IMG/VR virus record: IMGVR_UViG_3300011115_000084
Coordinates: 1-32,419 of that record
From: a virus
Length of the DNA stretch: 32,419 bases
Direction: 5' to 3' (one strand)
The stretch's first letter is position 1; every line of letters starts with the position of its first letter. Shown piece after piece: positions 12,814-20,661 of the stretch. Position numbers and translations under genes: made by a program. Below the pieces are notes generated by a model that saw only the letters and a program-made list of their open reading frames with translations, did no database searches and was not told the origin of the DNA.

Positions 12814-14352
12814 TCAAGCATTCGTTGGTGAGAGCAGCAGTTCAGCGCCCATCACGGCAAGTTTGACTGGATCAGTTCCCGAAATCTCATAGACCCTATC
12901 GCGCAACTTGAGCGTCATCCCCAAGCGCCGCCAGAAGACGCGCCGGTAATACTCACCCAGCTTGCCCATGCTGGCCCAAGTTTCATTGGACCATGTGTGA
13001 CCGCCATCGTCTGACCAGCGCAGCATGACCTGCGGGTTGTAGCCGGGTGCGGCTGGGTAGCCAACAGTTGTCAGGTACAGGCCATCTTCAGTGACCAGCT
13101 CTAGGCCAGCCTCAGTCTTTAACTCTTCTGGCTCATAGCCTGGGTAGAGGTTTAGACCCGTACCCGACTGGCAGTCCAGTTGCAGGCTGTGGTGCGCTGT
13201 ACGCTTTAAAGTGTTCTGACCCGTTGGCAGCGCACGCCATGAGCGCAGCCACTTTTGAATCTGGCCGTTGTCAGCGTAAGTGTCAAGGTCCAATGTGTAG
13301 ATGTTGCCGTTCTGGTAATCGCCAACAATGGTGTTGCCGCCAAAGTTGCACTGGCAGTTGCTGCGGTGACGGGTAAATTCGCCGTTGTCAAAGCCAGCCC
13401 TTTCATGCCACGCCTTGGTCGCCACATCGTAGACCCAAGTTGCGTTGCCGGTAGGAAAACTGATCACATAAAAGGCATGTCCTTCTTGCTGATAGGTGTA
13501 GGCCACAGCGTCCGAGATGTTGCCGTACTGGGCAATCGCATACTCGACCGCATGGGTAGAAACCCTAGCACCTGTGTAGCCGTTGGCACGATAGACAATA
13601 CCTTGCCCCCGAGCGTCTGTGCCCAGCCAGAACAGGCCGTTGTCCAGCTTGGCAACGCTAAAGGCCGCAACGCAGCCGATCTCGTTGAAAGCGCCTTGGA
13701 TGCGGGCTAGGGGAAAGTCAGGAGGCGCAATCCCTGCGTCATACCAGACCTCAACCGAATCAGTCCCAAACAGCCACGCCTCACGGTGGTCCACATTGAT
13801 GGCCACTAGCCCATCTGGTGAGCCTTCAGCGCTGGCAAACTCTTGGGGGATCAGGCCGTTGTACAGGTCAGTGACCCAGACCTTTTGGGAGTTTGGCTCG
13901 TTGTAGACGAAATAGCCGTCCAGATAGCCCACGGTGACAGCGCCTGCAAAGGCAGGGTCTGTGATCTGTGTGAATGTGTTTGCCGCCTCATCGTAGATGA
14001 AAGCGTCAGGGTTGCAGGCAAAGAACAGTTGCGTGCCGTTGTCGGCAATCGAGACTGGCCCCGAGCCAGAGACTGTGCCCAGCAGTATGGGCGTGCCGGT
14101 CATGCTTTCAAGTTTATAGACCTTCTGGCCGCTGACGACATAAAAATCCGACCCATTGGTCTGGTGCGCCCACAGCGCCCTGATTGGCCCATCGCCCACG
14201 GTCTGCAAGAAGTTCAATCCTGGCGCACGGTTAAGAAACGCCGCTTCCTTGCCGCCCTCGGGGATAACCTCGGGGAACAAGTTAACGCACCTATTGTCAG
14301 CAGCGTTGATGCTGCGGGCGACATAGCTAGAGCCAAGGATGGGTGTTTTCAT
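12814..14352 (-). CDS. Tail hub / packaged-DNA stabilisation protein, P22 gp10-like
   Basis: This 512-aa protein begins MKTPILGSSYVARSINAADN followed by RCVNLFPE, the typical N-terminus of the P22 gp10 family, which seals the portal vertex after packaging and carries the needle and tailspikes. The body is beta-rich with repeated Gly-Asp turns (VYKLESMTGTPILLGTVSGS, AWLFGTDSVEVWYDAG). The frame extends upstream to 14442, but ATG 14352 sits one base after the preceding stop and gives the conserved start. P22 gp10 is 472 aa, so the size fits. Confidence 0.85.
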   Translation of the reverse strand: MKTPILGSSYVARSINAADNRCVNLFPEVIPEGGKEAAFLNRAPGLNFLQTVGDGPIRALWAHQTNGSDFYVVSGQKVYKLESMTGTPILLGTVSGSGPVSIADNGTQLFFACNPDAFIYDEAANTFTQITDPAFAGAVTVGYLDGYFVYNEPNSQKVWVTDLYNGLIPQEFASAEGSPDGLVAINVDHREAWLFGTDSVEVWYDAGIAPPDFPLARIQGAFNEIGCVAAFSVAKLDNGLFWLGTDARGQGIVYRANGYTGARVSTHAVEYAIAQYGNISDAVAYTYQQEGHAFYVISFPTGNATWVYDVATKAWHERAGFDNGEFTRHRSNCQCNFGGNTIVGDYQNGNIYTLDLDTYADNGQIQKWLRSWRALPTGQNTLKRTAHHSLQLDCQSGTGLNLYPGYEPEELKTEAGLELVTEDGLYLTTVGYPAAPGYNPQVMLRWSDDGGHTWSNETWASMGKLGEYYRRVFWRRLGMTLKLRDRVYEISGTDPVKLAVMGAELLLSPTNA

Positions 14353-14353
14353 G

Positions 14354-15403
14354 TCAGACGTAGCTCGGATACCATTTGGCGGTTCCGCTGTCATAGACCA
14401 TCGTGAGCGCCCTGTTGACAACTGCCGTTCCTGCCACTGCAATGTTTCCTGCTGTTGTCCAAGTAAAAGCGCCTGTTGGGATCAAGGTGATAGAGCCGCC
14501 GCCCTGCGTCAACAAGGTTACGGGGGTGATCGTGACAACAGCAGTCGTGCCGCTTATGAAAGTGGTTGGGCCTGTCGGTGCAATGGTTGTTGCGCTTGCG
14601 ATTGTCGATGCGCTTGCAGTTGTAGCCGTAATGCCCAAGACCGCAAAGGCCGCATTGACCCGCAGAATCTGACTAGAAGGCGTAGCGTCAAACGTCCCAT
14701 ACATCAGGGACTGCGCTTTGTCTCCTGCGGTATTGGTGCGGTTTTGGTTGTTCACATAAAAAGTATTGGAGCCTGTCTCGTAGGTTCCAGCGTATGTGCC
14801 AATGGCGACATTACCCGTCCCCGTTACGTTGCTTAGTGCTATCCATCCAACTGCCGTGTTGTAGTCGCCGTTTGAATTTGAAAACAAACTTTGGTAGCCT
14901 ACGGCGGTGTTGCCATCGCCGCCAAGGTTGGTGTTAAGGGCTTGATCTCCAACAGCCGTGTTTTTAGTGCCTACTTGATTGGTCAGCATGGCCCTGTAGC
15001 CAACGGCCACATTCTCATCTCCGGTCGTGTTTGCCGCTAAAGCACTTGTTCCAAAAGCACAATTGGTGCTGATTGCGCCCAAGCCCCTGCCCACGGTCAG
15101 ACCTTGGACAACTGCGCCGCCTGTGAGGGTGGACACGCCCGTCACGCCAAGGGTTGTACTTAGCGAAAGGCTTGTGCCTGTAGCGGCCCCAAGCACAGGC
15201 GTGACCATTGCCATGCTGGTGCTGGTGCAAGCGCTGATGTTGCCGCTGGCCACAGTCCCAAGCGCAGGAGTGACCATTGCGGGGCTTGTAAACAGCAGCG
15301 TCTTTGAGAGTTGCTTGGTTACGCCCGATTGAACAATTGGCAGAACATCTGCGCCAGCCATGCTTGTGGCTACAGGTAGAGAGGAGATTGCAATGGTGGT
15401 CAT
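14354..15403 (-). CDS. Tail fibre with YadA-like head repeats
   Basis: This 349-aa protein has an N-terminal virion-attachment module (ISSLPVATSMAGADVLPIVQ, SGVTKQLS) that is nearly the same as in the fibre at 22461. Residues about 120-215 show successive beta-roll repeats of the YadA/Hia adhesin-head type (DENVAVGYRAM, TKNTAVGDQAL, DGNTAVGYQSL, DYNTAVGWIAL, TGNVAIGTYAG). The C-terminal domain (ITLIPTGAFTWTTAGNIAVA, TMVYDSGTAKWYPSYV) is frequent in phage fibres. It probably forms a trimer that contacts the host surface. AGGA precedes ATG 15403 by 9 nt. Confidence 0.8.
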   Translation of the reverse strand: MTTIAISSLPVATSMAGADVLPIVQSGVTKQLSKTLLFTSPAMVTPALGTVASGNISACTSTSMAMVTPVLGAATGTSLSLSTTLGVTGVSTLTGGAVVQGLTVGRGLGAISTNCAFGTSALAANTTGDENVAVGYRAMLTNQVGTKNTAVGDQALNTNLGGDGNTAVGYQSLFSNSNGDYNTAVGWIALSNVTGTGNVAIGTYAGTYETGSNTFYVNNQNRTNTAGDKAQSLMYGTFDATPSSQILRVNAAFAVLGITATTASASTIASATTIAPTGPTTFISGTTAVVTITPVTLLTQGGGSITLIPTGAFTWTTAGNIAVAGTAVVNRALTMVYDSGTAKWYPSYV

Positions 15404-15423
15404 ATCAATAATCCTGACATTGG

Positions 15424-15432
15424 TGCTATACT
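15424..15432 (+). promoter_or_regulatory. Extended -10 promoter for the homing endonuclease
   Basis: TGCTATACT (TG at 15424-15425, TATACT at 15427-15432) is an extended -10, about 7 bases ahead of a likely start near 15439, and TGGAGA at 15448-15453 is the ribosome binding site for ATG 15460. No good -35 is visible. A dedicated promoter fits a selfish gene lying against the late transcription. Confidence 0.5.
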
Positions 15433-15459
15433 ACCATTCATATTAAATGGAGATAGACT

Positions 15460-16002
15460 ATGGAAACGTGGAAACCAGTTCTTGGCTTTGAGGGCTTGTA
15501 CGAAATCAGTGATTTTGGAAACGTGCGCCGTATTGCCAGAGGCAAAACTCTTGACGCTACCAAAATTCCTGAAGCTAAACAAATGTTCGAACATGGCGCT
15601 ACCCTTAAACAAGTCGCTGAGTTTTTGGGCACTAGCATACCCACAGCTCATTCTATCAAGTTGGGTAAAACTTGGGCGGGCAATGCGGCTTACCGTTTGA
15701 CAAAAGTTCAATTGCTTAAGGGATATTTCGTTGCCAGCTTGTGCAAAAATGGAAAATACATTCGGCGTGGCGTGCATCGCATGGTGTGGGAATCGTTTAA
15801 AGGGCGCATTGAAAACCGATTGGAAATAAACCACAAAGACCTTGACCGCGCCAACAATCAATTGAATAACTTGGAAGTTGTTACACATCAGCAAAATCTC
15901 CAACATGCGATTGACGCATACAAAGCCAAAGGACTTTTGCGGGCAGTCAAAGGCGTGAAGGGCTTTATTGCAGGAAAACATAGCGAGTATAACAATAGTT
16001 GA
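15460..16002 (+). CDS. HNH homing endonuclease, NUMOD4 with inserted helix-turn-helix
   Basis: This 180-aa free-standing homing endonuclease opens with a NUMOD4 module (WKPVLGFEGLYEISDFGNVR, residues 4-23). It closes with an HNH nuclease: YFVASLCKNGKYIRRGVHRM, then the catalytic core INHKDLDRANNQLNNLEVVT with H106 and N124/H125 and the conserved downstream Asn residues. Between them (about 36-75) is an extra helix-turn-helix (IPEAKQMFEHGATLKQVAEF, LGTSIPTAHSIKLGKTW). Such enzymes cut cognate alleles lacking the gene and spread by repair. It lies on the opposite strand to the virion genes around it, with its own promoter-like signal, and does not interrupt either neighbour. Confidence 0.9.
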   Translation: METWKPVLGFEGLYEISDFGNVRRIARGKTLDATKIPEAKQMFEHGATLKQVAEFLGTSIPTAHSIKLGKTWAGNAAYRLTKVQLLKGYFVASLCKNGKYIRRGVHRMVWESFKGRIENRLEINHKDLDRANNQLNNLEVVTHQQNLQHAIDAYKAKGLLRAVKGVKGFIAGKHSEYNNS

Positions 16003-16014
16003 ATACTATATTTG

Positions 16015-16728
16015 TTAATAATTGCCACTATAAATATTAAAGCGCTGACGAGTCGCCACGATAGCATATGGCATTGACATCACATCGTCAGGGTTGTTAA
16101 TCCGCTTGATGTCACGCTTAGAAGTCATGGCAATGCGCTGGACCTGTGGGCTAGGCTCCACACCAAACTCAGGCGCAAATTCCATCGCCAAGTTGTAGAC
16201 GAACGCACGCAGATAGCCAGGTGGGAAGGTCAAGTCCGTCACCAAGGTGGCCGGTTGGCTTAACTCTTCAACGCTGACAAAATGCCACTCCAAGTCCCTT
16301 GTAGGCTTGGGGTAGATCGTCATCGTGATGTTAGGGTATTCCATGTTGATCCACATGACCTGCGGGTATGTGGATGTCACGGTCTTTACAGCAATGCCGT
16401 TGTACTGCTGCTGATTGATAAACTTGATACCGAAAGACACATTTGTGCCTGGGTCACGGTAGTAGGTGGAATCATCTAGCAGCACAGGCCGCAGACCCGC
16501 AAAGTCCCCAGTAGGGCCAAGCGTGCGGGTGATGATGCCGGTGGGCCAAGTAAATATCTGATCTTGCGTGTTGAAAACCGAGAGTCGCTCGGTGTTCCAC
16601 GAGTCAATCATCTGGTTTAGCGCAATCAGCGCATCCTGCGACATTGATGCGGAGGGTGTCTCACCTTCAGCGAGAATGCCAAGCAGTCTCAGCGCTCGGT
16701 TGATTTGATCGCCAGCGGTGGTCGCCAT
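16015..16728 (-). CDS. Tail accessory factor, P22 gp4-like
   Basis: This 237-aa protein belongs to the P22 gp4 tail-accessory family. The start TTAGDQINRALRLLGILAEG and ALIALNQMIDSWNTERLSVF are typical of the family's helical N-terminus, which docks onto the portal ring. The region after residue 90 is beta-rich (MTIYPKPTRDLEWHFVSVEE). P22 gp4 has 166 residues, so this form carries an extension. It follows the head genes and precedes the tail genes, as in P22. Some family members also have peptidoglycan-hydrolysing activity, which cannot be judged here. Confidence 0.85.
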   Translation of the reverse strand: MATTAGDQINRALRLLGILAEGETPSASMSQDALIALNQMIDSWNTERLSVFNTQDQIFTWPTGIITRTLGPTGDFAGLRPVLLDDSTYYRDPGTNVSFGIKFINQQQYNGIAVKTVTSTYPQVMWINMEYPNITMTIYPKPTRDLEWHFVSVEELSQPATLVTDLTFPPGYLRAFVYNLAMEFAPEFGVEPSPQVQRIAMTSKRDIKRINNPDDVMSMPYAIVATRQRFNIYSGNY

Positions 16729-16736
16729 AATTGCCC

Positions 16737-16928
16737 CTAAGTTATTTCAGCCAGTGCGGGTCTACCCCTACGGCGCTTGACATCCAAAGTGTTGACGATC
16801 TCCTCTTGGGGAGGCGGCTCGTCTAAGGTGTATCTCACCCAATCATTCTTCTCATCATACACAGCCTCGGCCTCAACGCAAGCGACTTTGCAGCCGTGAA
16901 TTGGGTGACGCAAATAAATAACAGCCAT
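16737..16928 (-). CDS. Small conserved head-region protein
   Basis: This 63-aa protein reads IYLRHPIHGCKVACVEAEAV, YDEKNDWVRYTLDE, then a basic end (VKRRRGRPALAEIT). The pattern of a His-Pro-x-His-Gly turn followed by an acidic Trp-Val-Arg-Tyr segment and a basic tail is common for small genes between coat and head-tail connector genes in related phages. The role is unknown; it may be a minor head or connector component. It begins 33 bp after the gene at 16962. Confidence 0.6.
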   Translation of the reverse strand: MAVIYLRHPIHGCKVACVEAEAVYDEKNDWVRYTLDEPPPQEEIVNTLDVKRRRGRPALAEIT

Positions 16929-16935
16929 ATCAATG

Positions 16936-16956
16936 ATGGGGGTGATTAGCCCCCAT
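16936..16956 (-). terminator. GC hairpin between head genes, no T tract
   Basis: ATGGGGG (16936-16942) and CCCCCAT (16950-16956) form a perfect 7-bp stem with a 7-nt loop between the genes at 16962 and 16737. On the transcribed (minus) strand it is not followed by a T run, so it is more likely an mRNA processing or stability element than a full terminator. Confidence 0.4.
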
Positions 16957-16961
16957 TTGGT

Positions 16962-17408
16962 TTAACTAGCCACCAAAGGAACCGAATACCACTGAGTTGT
17001 GGAAGACGCTACCAGCATTGAGCTAGTAACGTTGGTAATGCTATACGCACCGTTAGCCGCAACAGCGTTGACTGCCCCGCCAGTAGCGGGATAAATCTTC
17101 AGCGCTCCAGCCGCAGTGTTTTTAACAATGATCACCATACCAGCAACAGCCGTTGGCAAGATCACGCCTTTAGTACCGTCTGCCGCCGAAACGACATTGA
17201 TACCTTCAGCCAGCGCAGCCGCATCGCCTTGTGTGCTACCCGCCGCAGCAACAGCCGAAACAGGCAGACGAATCGCACCTGTTGTTGGGCCACTGTTTGT
17301 GATGGATGTAGCAGTTACCGCTGCCAAAGTTGACGTACCGCTAACGGTAACGCTGTCCAAGGCAGGGTCAGAGTAAGCAACGCCTACCGGTTTTGTGTTT
17401 GTAGCCAT
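16962..17408 (-). CDS. Putative head decoration / virion protein
   Basis: This 148-aa protein is rich in Ala, Thr, Val and Gly with a beta pattern (TTGAIRLPVSAVAAAGSTQG, GVILPTAVAGMVIIVKNTAA) and ends YSITNVTSSMLVASSTTQWY. Its N-terminus (TKPVGVAYSD) nearly repeats that of the protein at 26248 (TKPIGVAYLD). The position just downstream of coat suggests a surface decoration or minor capsid protein, which is inference. A UUCG hairpin separates it from the gene before it. Confidence 0.6.
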   Translation of the reverse strand: MATNTKPVGVAYSDPALDSVTVSGTSTLAAVTATSITNSGPTTGAIRLPVSAVAAAGSTQGDAAALAEGINVVSAADGTKGVILPTAVAGMVIIVKNTAAGALKIYPATGGAVNAVAANGAYSITNVTSSMLVASSTTQWYSVPLVAS

Positions 17409-17419
17409 GATGTAATCCT

Positions 17420-17442
17420 TTAAAAACAGGGGCCGAAGCCCC
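17420..17442 (-). terminator. Intrinsic terminator-like UUCG hairpin
   Basis: On the minus strand GGGGC-TTCG-GCCCC (17442 down to 17429) is followed by TGTTTTT, a typical rho-independent terminator with a stable UUCG loop. It lies between the genes ending at 17451 and starting at 17408, so it would reduce transcription downstream of the coat-proximal gene. Confidence 0.65.
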
Positions 17443-17450
17443 CATTCATA

Positions 17451-17858
17451 TTACTTCAGGAATGCCGAGTAGGCAGCATCACCAGTCTTCACGAAACGGT
17501 ACGTGTAAGCACCAAAACGTGGGACAGTGACAGATCCAAAGATCGTAATGCCGGTGCCGGTGGTGACAGGCACGGTAGACGATGTACCAGCATTTCCGTT
17601 GTTGCAAATAGTCAATTCAAAAGCAGAACCAACTTTTGCACTTGGGATAGCTGCATCAAGCAACGCTGCCGTAGGCAAGGTTACGGTCAATGTAGCATCA
17701 GAACCCTTGGTGCAAACAACCAAGCCGACGGCTACTTGAGCAGCAGTCAGCGTGGTGTCGCCAGTCAGGGTTGTAGGGATGGTCTGTACGACCAATTGAG
17801 CTTCAGTCAGATTGCCGTCACCGAGTTGATAACCGCCGCTGCCATTAGGGAGAGCCAT
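17451..17858 (-). CDS. Putative small head protein downstream of coat
   Basis: This 135-aa protein is rich in Thr, Val, Gly and Ala (ALPNGSGGYQLGDGNLTEAQ, TPTLT-like TTLTGDTTLTAAQVAVGLVV) and ends YTYRFVKTGDAAYSAFLK. The composition and the predicted beta-sandwich fit capsid decoration proteins. I chose ATG 17858 because AAGGAAA lies just upstream; the longer frame to 17906 runs through the hairpin at 17891. It is the first gene after coat, flanked by hairpins on both sides. No family recognised with confidence. Confidence 0.6.
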   Translation of the reverse strand: MALPNGSGGYQLGDGNLTEAQLVVQTIPTTLTGDTTLTAAQVAVGLVVCTKGSDATLTVTLPTAALLDAAIPSAKVGSAFELTICNNGNAGTSSTVPVTTGTGITIFGSVTVPRFGAYTYRFVKTGDAAYSAFLK

Positions 17859-17890
17859 GATAATTTCCTTAAAAAATGTTGTGAAATGAA

Positions 17891-17904
17891 GCCCCCGAAG
17901 GGGC
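17891..17904 (-). terminator. UUCG hairpin directly downstream of the coat gene
   Basis: GCCCC (17891-17895) and GGGGC (17900-17904) flank CGAA, which reads cUUCGg on the transcribed strand, a very stable tetraloop. A T6 run follows only about 14 nt later. It lies just after the coat stop (17912), so it may be a partial terminator or a 3' end that protects the coat mRNA. Confidence 0.5.
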
Positions 17905-17911
17905 ATTCAAT

Positions 17912-19120
17912 TTAGCCCCAAAGACGGCAAGCCATCTGTGGGCGAATGGTGCTAAAACCATACAAAACGTCAATACGGCAAGGCAGACGGTCGTTGTTGA
18001 TGTCGTACTGACGAACCACACGCAAGCTGATGCCGTTGTGGTTTGCACGAGCAGCCATGTCCACGCCTTGGGGCAGGAGCAAGTCAGCAGTAGCAAATGT
18101 GATCGCATCTTTGTGATAGATCAAGTTCTGTGGGTACGCAGTCGATGCAGAACCAATGAAGGTCACGGCAGCGTTGTCAGCAGGGAAGCTGTCAACAGTA
18201 GCCAAGGCGCTTGCGCTGGTGTAGATCGCAGGGCTGATGGCCATGTTCACCATGTCAGCAGTGGCAGCGGTTTGTGCAACGGTCACAACGAATTGCTGCA
18301 ATGAACCAGTTGACTCACGAGTTTGTGGGTTAACTGCGTACACGCCAGCGATTGTGAATACGTCACCGGCAGTCACTGTGGTGTTGCTGCTAAAGCCGTC
18401 CAAAGTGATAGTCGATTGGCCTTGGGTGCTGACAGCGCCATTGACAAGGATCGTACCAGCACGGGAGCCGGTAGTGTGAACCTTGATGGACTGGCTCATG
18501 TTGACTTCATCAAAGCCCAAAACACCAGTGCCCATCATGCCGTTTTTGAATTGGCGGGAAACAGTGTCAGTAGGATTGAACAAGCCCTTCATGCCTTCAA
18601 CCAAACCAGCGTTAGCGGCTGGGTTGACGGTGGCGTAGCGGGGAGACATCACGGCTGCGTTTTCGTTCAGTTTTTGCTGCGCTTGCAACAGAACCAAAGA
18701 AGTCGCAGGCACAGTGCCAGGCGTGCCAACGGAAGCATAAATGTTCTTGTACGCATTGGCTACGTCGGCATCGATAGACGATGCCAATTGGCTAATACGG
18801 GGTTTCAGAACACGGTCAGCAAAGTCGTCCAATTGCATGGTCAGTTCAGCAGAGGTGAAGTTAACACCAATGTGCTTCTGGCTGGCAACGGTCAAAGTTG
18901 TGTACTGCTCGTTGTCGTCTTGCGTTTGCAAGGCAGCACCGTCAGTTACCAAGGCGCGGTCGGGCAAGCGAATACGCAGGGTCGAACCAATCTTAGCACC
19001 TTCAACAGCAAAGCTGTCATCGTACTGACGGTTCACGTTACGGGTGATCACCAGGTTGTTCTCGAGAATTTCGAGAGCCTTGCGGGTGATCATATCAATC
19101 GTTAAGATCGAATTAGACAT
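17912..19120 (-). CDS. Major coat protein, P22 gp5-like
   Basis: This 402-aa protein follows the scaffold gene and resembles the P22 coat (gp5) family, which forms the HK97-fold shell. It starts SNSILTIDMITRKALEILEN, then ITRNVNRQYDDSFAVEGAKI and GSTLRIRLPDR. A beta-rich inserted part (about 215-290, HTTGSRAGTILVNGAVSTQG, GDVFTIAGVYAVN) probably matches the I-domain. It ends with SLRVVRQYDINNDRLPCRID and a short tail. P22 gp5 has 430 residues. AAGGA lies 9 bases before the start, and a UUCG hairpin lies after the stop. Confidence 0.88.
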   Translation of the reverse strand: MSNSILTIDMITRKALEILENNLVITRNVNRQYDDSFAVEGAKIGSTLRIRLPDRALVTDGAALQTQDDNEQYTTLTVASQKHIGVNFTSAELTMQLDDFADRVLKPRISQLASSIDADVANAYKNIYASVGTPGTVPATSLVLLQAQQKLNENAAVMSPRYATVNPAANAGLVEGMKGLFNPTDTVSRQFKNGMMGTGVLGFDEVNMSQSIKVHTTGSRAGTILVNGAVSTQGQSTITLDGFSSNTTVTAGDVFTIAGVYAVNPQTRESTGSLQQFVVTVAQTAATADMVNMAISPAIYTSASALATVDSFPADNAAVTFIGSASTAYPQNLIYHKDAITFATADLLLPQGVDMAARANHNGISLRVVRQYDINNDRLPCRIDVLYGFSTIRPQMACRLWG

Positions 19121-19143
19121 GGTTAAAAATCCTTAAAAAAATG

Positions 19144-19914
19144 TTAGCGGATAGCTCGTGCCTGCAACGCTTTCATCTGCCTTGCTCTATCGGCTTCAAT
19201 CCACTGACTGGTGGTCATGGTCTTGATAGACCGTGGGTCAGTCGTGTCATGGGCCGGTGATCCAGTGGACCTAGCTGTGACAGGAGAAATCGGCGCTGGC
19301 GCTGATGTAGTTCTCTTTGTCGGTGGGTCTGACGCTAATTTAGCCTCAATCCTTCCGATCTCTTTGGCCTGACTCAGGGGCGACATCCGTGAGATACGGT
19401 CTGCTTCCTTTGGATTTGTGCCGAGAAAGTAAGCTAACTCTGGCCCAATGTCCGAGGATTGGATCGTTTCTGCCATCACGTTTGTAATGGGGAGTTTGGG
19501 GTTGTACGCAACTTGTTCAAAGTCCTCGTACTTGCTCCGCGCTTCCTCTTCACGCTCGTGATAACTTTCAAGAACCTGACTCTGCTGCTTGGCTGCTTCA
19601 CGCTGGGCAATCAGTTGTTCTGCCTTCTGGTAGGCCAATGCGTCTGCATAGGCTTCAGTTGACTCAAACTGATCCGGCTGTTGGGCCGGTGCTGCTCGTA
19701 GCGTTTGCATTTCTGCCGCTTTTGCCGCTGATTCTCTTTCCCACTTTCGCTGCTCTCTTGCGAGGCGCTTACCAATGGCTGCATCCAAGTCTTCTTGTGA
19801 GAAGGTTTTGGTCGCTTCTACTGGCACTTCCGGCGTTTGAACTTCAGTCTCAGGCGCAGCCGTTGCAACTTGATCTGGCACGGGTAGTGATTCCGCTAGT
19901 ACTTCTTCAGTCAT
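19144..19914 (-). CDS. Scaffolding protein
   Basis: This 256-aa protein is highly charged and helical, without globular motifs, as expected of a phage scaffold that directs coat assembly and then exits the procapsid. The N-terminus is Pro/Glu-rich (VQTPEVPVEATKTFSQEDLD), then a long coiled-coil region (RLAREQRKWERESAAKAAEM, KAEQLIAQREAAKQQSQVLE) ends near residue 125. The end has a basic helix (EADRARQMKALQARAIR), like the coat-binding C-terminus of P22 scaffold. It lies directly before coat. P22 gp8 has 303 residues. The call rests on composition and position. Confidence 0.8.
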   Translation of the reverse strand: MTEEVLAESLPVPDQVATAAPETEVQTPEVPVEATKTFSQEDLDAAIGKRLAREQRKWERESAAKAAEMQTLRAAPAQQPDQFESTEAYADALAYQKAEQLIAQREAAKQQSQVLESYHEREEEARSKYEDFEQVAYNPKLPITNVMAETIQSSDIGPELAYFLGTNPKEADRISRMSPLSQAKEIGRIEAKLASDPPTKRTTSAPAPISPVTARSTGSPAHDTTDPRSIKTMTTSQWIEADRARQMKALQARAIR

Positions 19915-19963
19915 TTTGAACCTATAAAGATTCCCTGGTCATTGGGCCAGTACAGTTAATATA

Positions 19964-20464
19964 TCAGAAATAGGTCACTTCAATCAAGGATGTTGTTGGA
20001 GGAGCCTCAGAAAAGATTAAACTTGTGCCGCTGATTGAGTAAGTATTCTTGTTTTGGTAGACACCATTGATGTAGACCCAAGTGTTGTTTTCGGTGATAG
20101 GCGTACCCGTTAGGGTAAAAACCGCTGTCGAGCCGTCACCTGTAAAGTTTTCTACCGACCAAGTAACGCTGCCTGTGCTGGGAATGTTGTCGTAAGTGGC
20201 TATGCTGACATCGGCAGAGGTTGTCAAAAGAAACTTGTAGGTTTTGTCTTGCTCCACCCAAACTTGGCCCCCAGGCACTCGGCCTGCTGAGTCCAAGATG
20301 ATTGGGTTGGTGTGGTAGATGCTGCCTGCGCTTGTGGTGTAAGTCAGGGCAGGCGTAGTCGTTCCAGCCTCATAGGTGTAGATTTTCCCGCCAGCCAAAG
20401 GCGAACCGTTAGCGTCAGACAGTTGCCAGCCTACGCCAGCAAAGGAAGATAGAGCGTAGATCAT
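19964..20464 (-). CDS. Tail fibre / adhesin-type protein, head-binding module
   Basis: This 166-aa protein begins FAGVGWQLSDANGSPLAGGK with IYTYEAGTTTPALTYTTSAG and NPIILDSAGRVPGGQVWVEQ, a module that starts many phage tailspikes and fibres. It ends FTLTGTPITENNTWVYINGV, YQNKNTYSISG, another common fibre domain. It has no long receptor-binding region, so it may be an adaptor to which a larger fibre attaches. Its start overlaps the stop of the holin-like gene (ATGA). Confidence 0.7.
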   Translation of the reverse strand: MIYALSSFAGVGWQLSDANGSPLAGGKIYTYEAGTTTPALTYTTSAGSIYHTNPIILDSAGRVPGGQVWVEQDKTYKFLLTTSADVSIATYDNIPSTGSVTWSVENFTGDGSTAVFTLTGTPITENNTWVYINGVYQNKNTYSISGTSLIFSEAPPTTSLIEVTYF

Positions 20465-20661
20465 TTGTCAGCCAATGCAGTAGTGGTTAGTTCACGCAAC
20501 ACCAACATTACAACGGGCCACAACATAACGATGTAAGCGTTGTAAGGTGCTGGCAGCAACTGTCCAATGAAGCCGCTATTGGCTTCAATGACAGTCAGCA
20601 GCGCACCTACTAGGGCTACCCAGTAGGTCTTGGACTTTAGGCGCTGTACTAAAGCATTCAT
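20461..20661 (-). CDS. Holin-like small membrane protein
   Basis: This 66-aa protein has a basic N-terminus (NALVQRLKSKTYWVALVGAL) and two membrane segments (about 13-25 and 40-56, AYIVMLWPVVMLVLREL), ending in a short polar tail. This is the topology of class II phage holins. It is far from the endopeptidase and embedded between fibre genes, so it may be a second holin, an antiholin or an unrelated membrane protein. ATG 20661 overlaps the previous stop; the longer reading would use TTG. Confidence 0.65.
   Translation of the reverse strand: MNALVQRLKSKTYWVALVGALLTVIEANSGFIGQLLPAPYNAYIVMLWPVVMLVLRELTTTALADK

Noticed and set aside
14353-14442. N-terminal extension of the gp10-like gene
   Set aside because: The extension overlaps the fibre gene, and the family start MKTPILGSSY fits ATG 14352.
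18323-19105. A 260-codon plus-strand open frame opposite the coat gene
   Set aside because: No ribosome binding site, and the coat protein on the other strand is clearly the real product.
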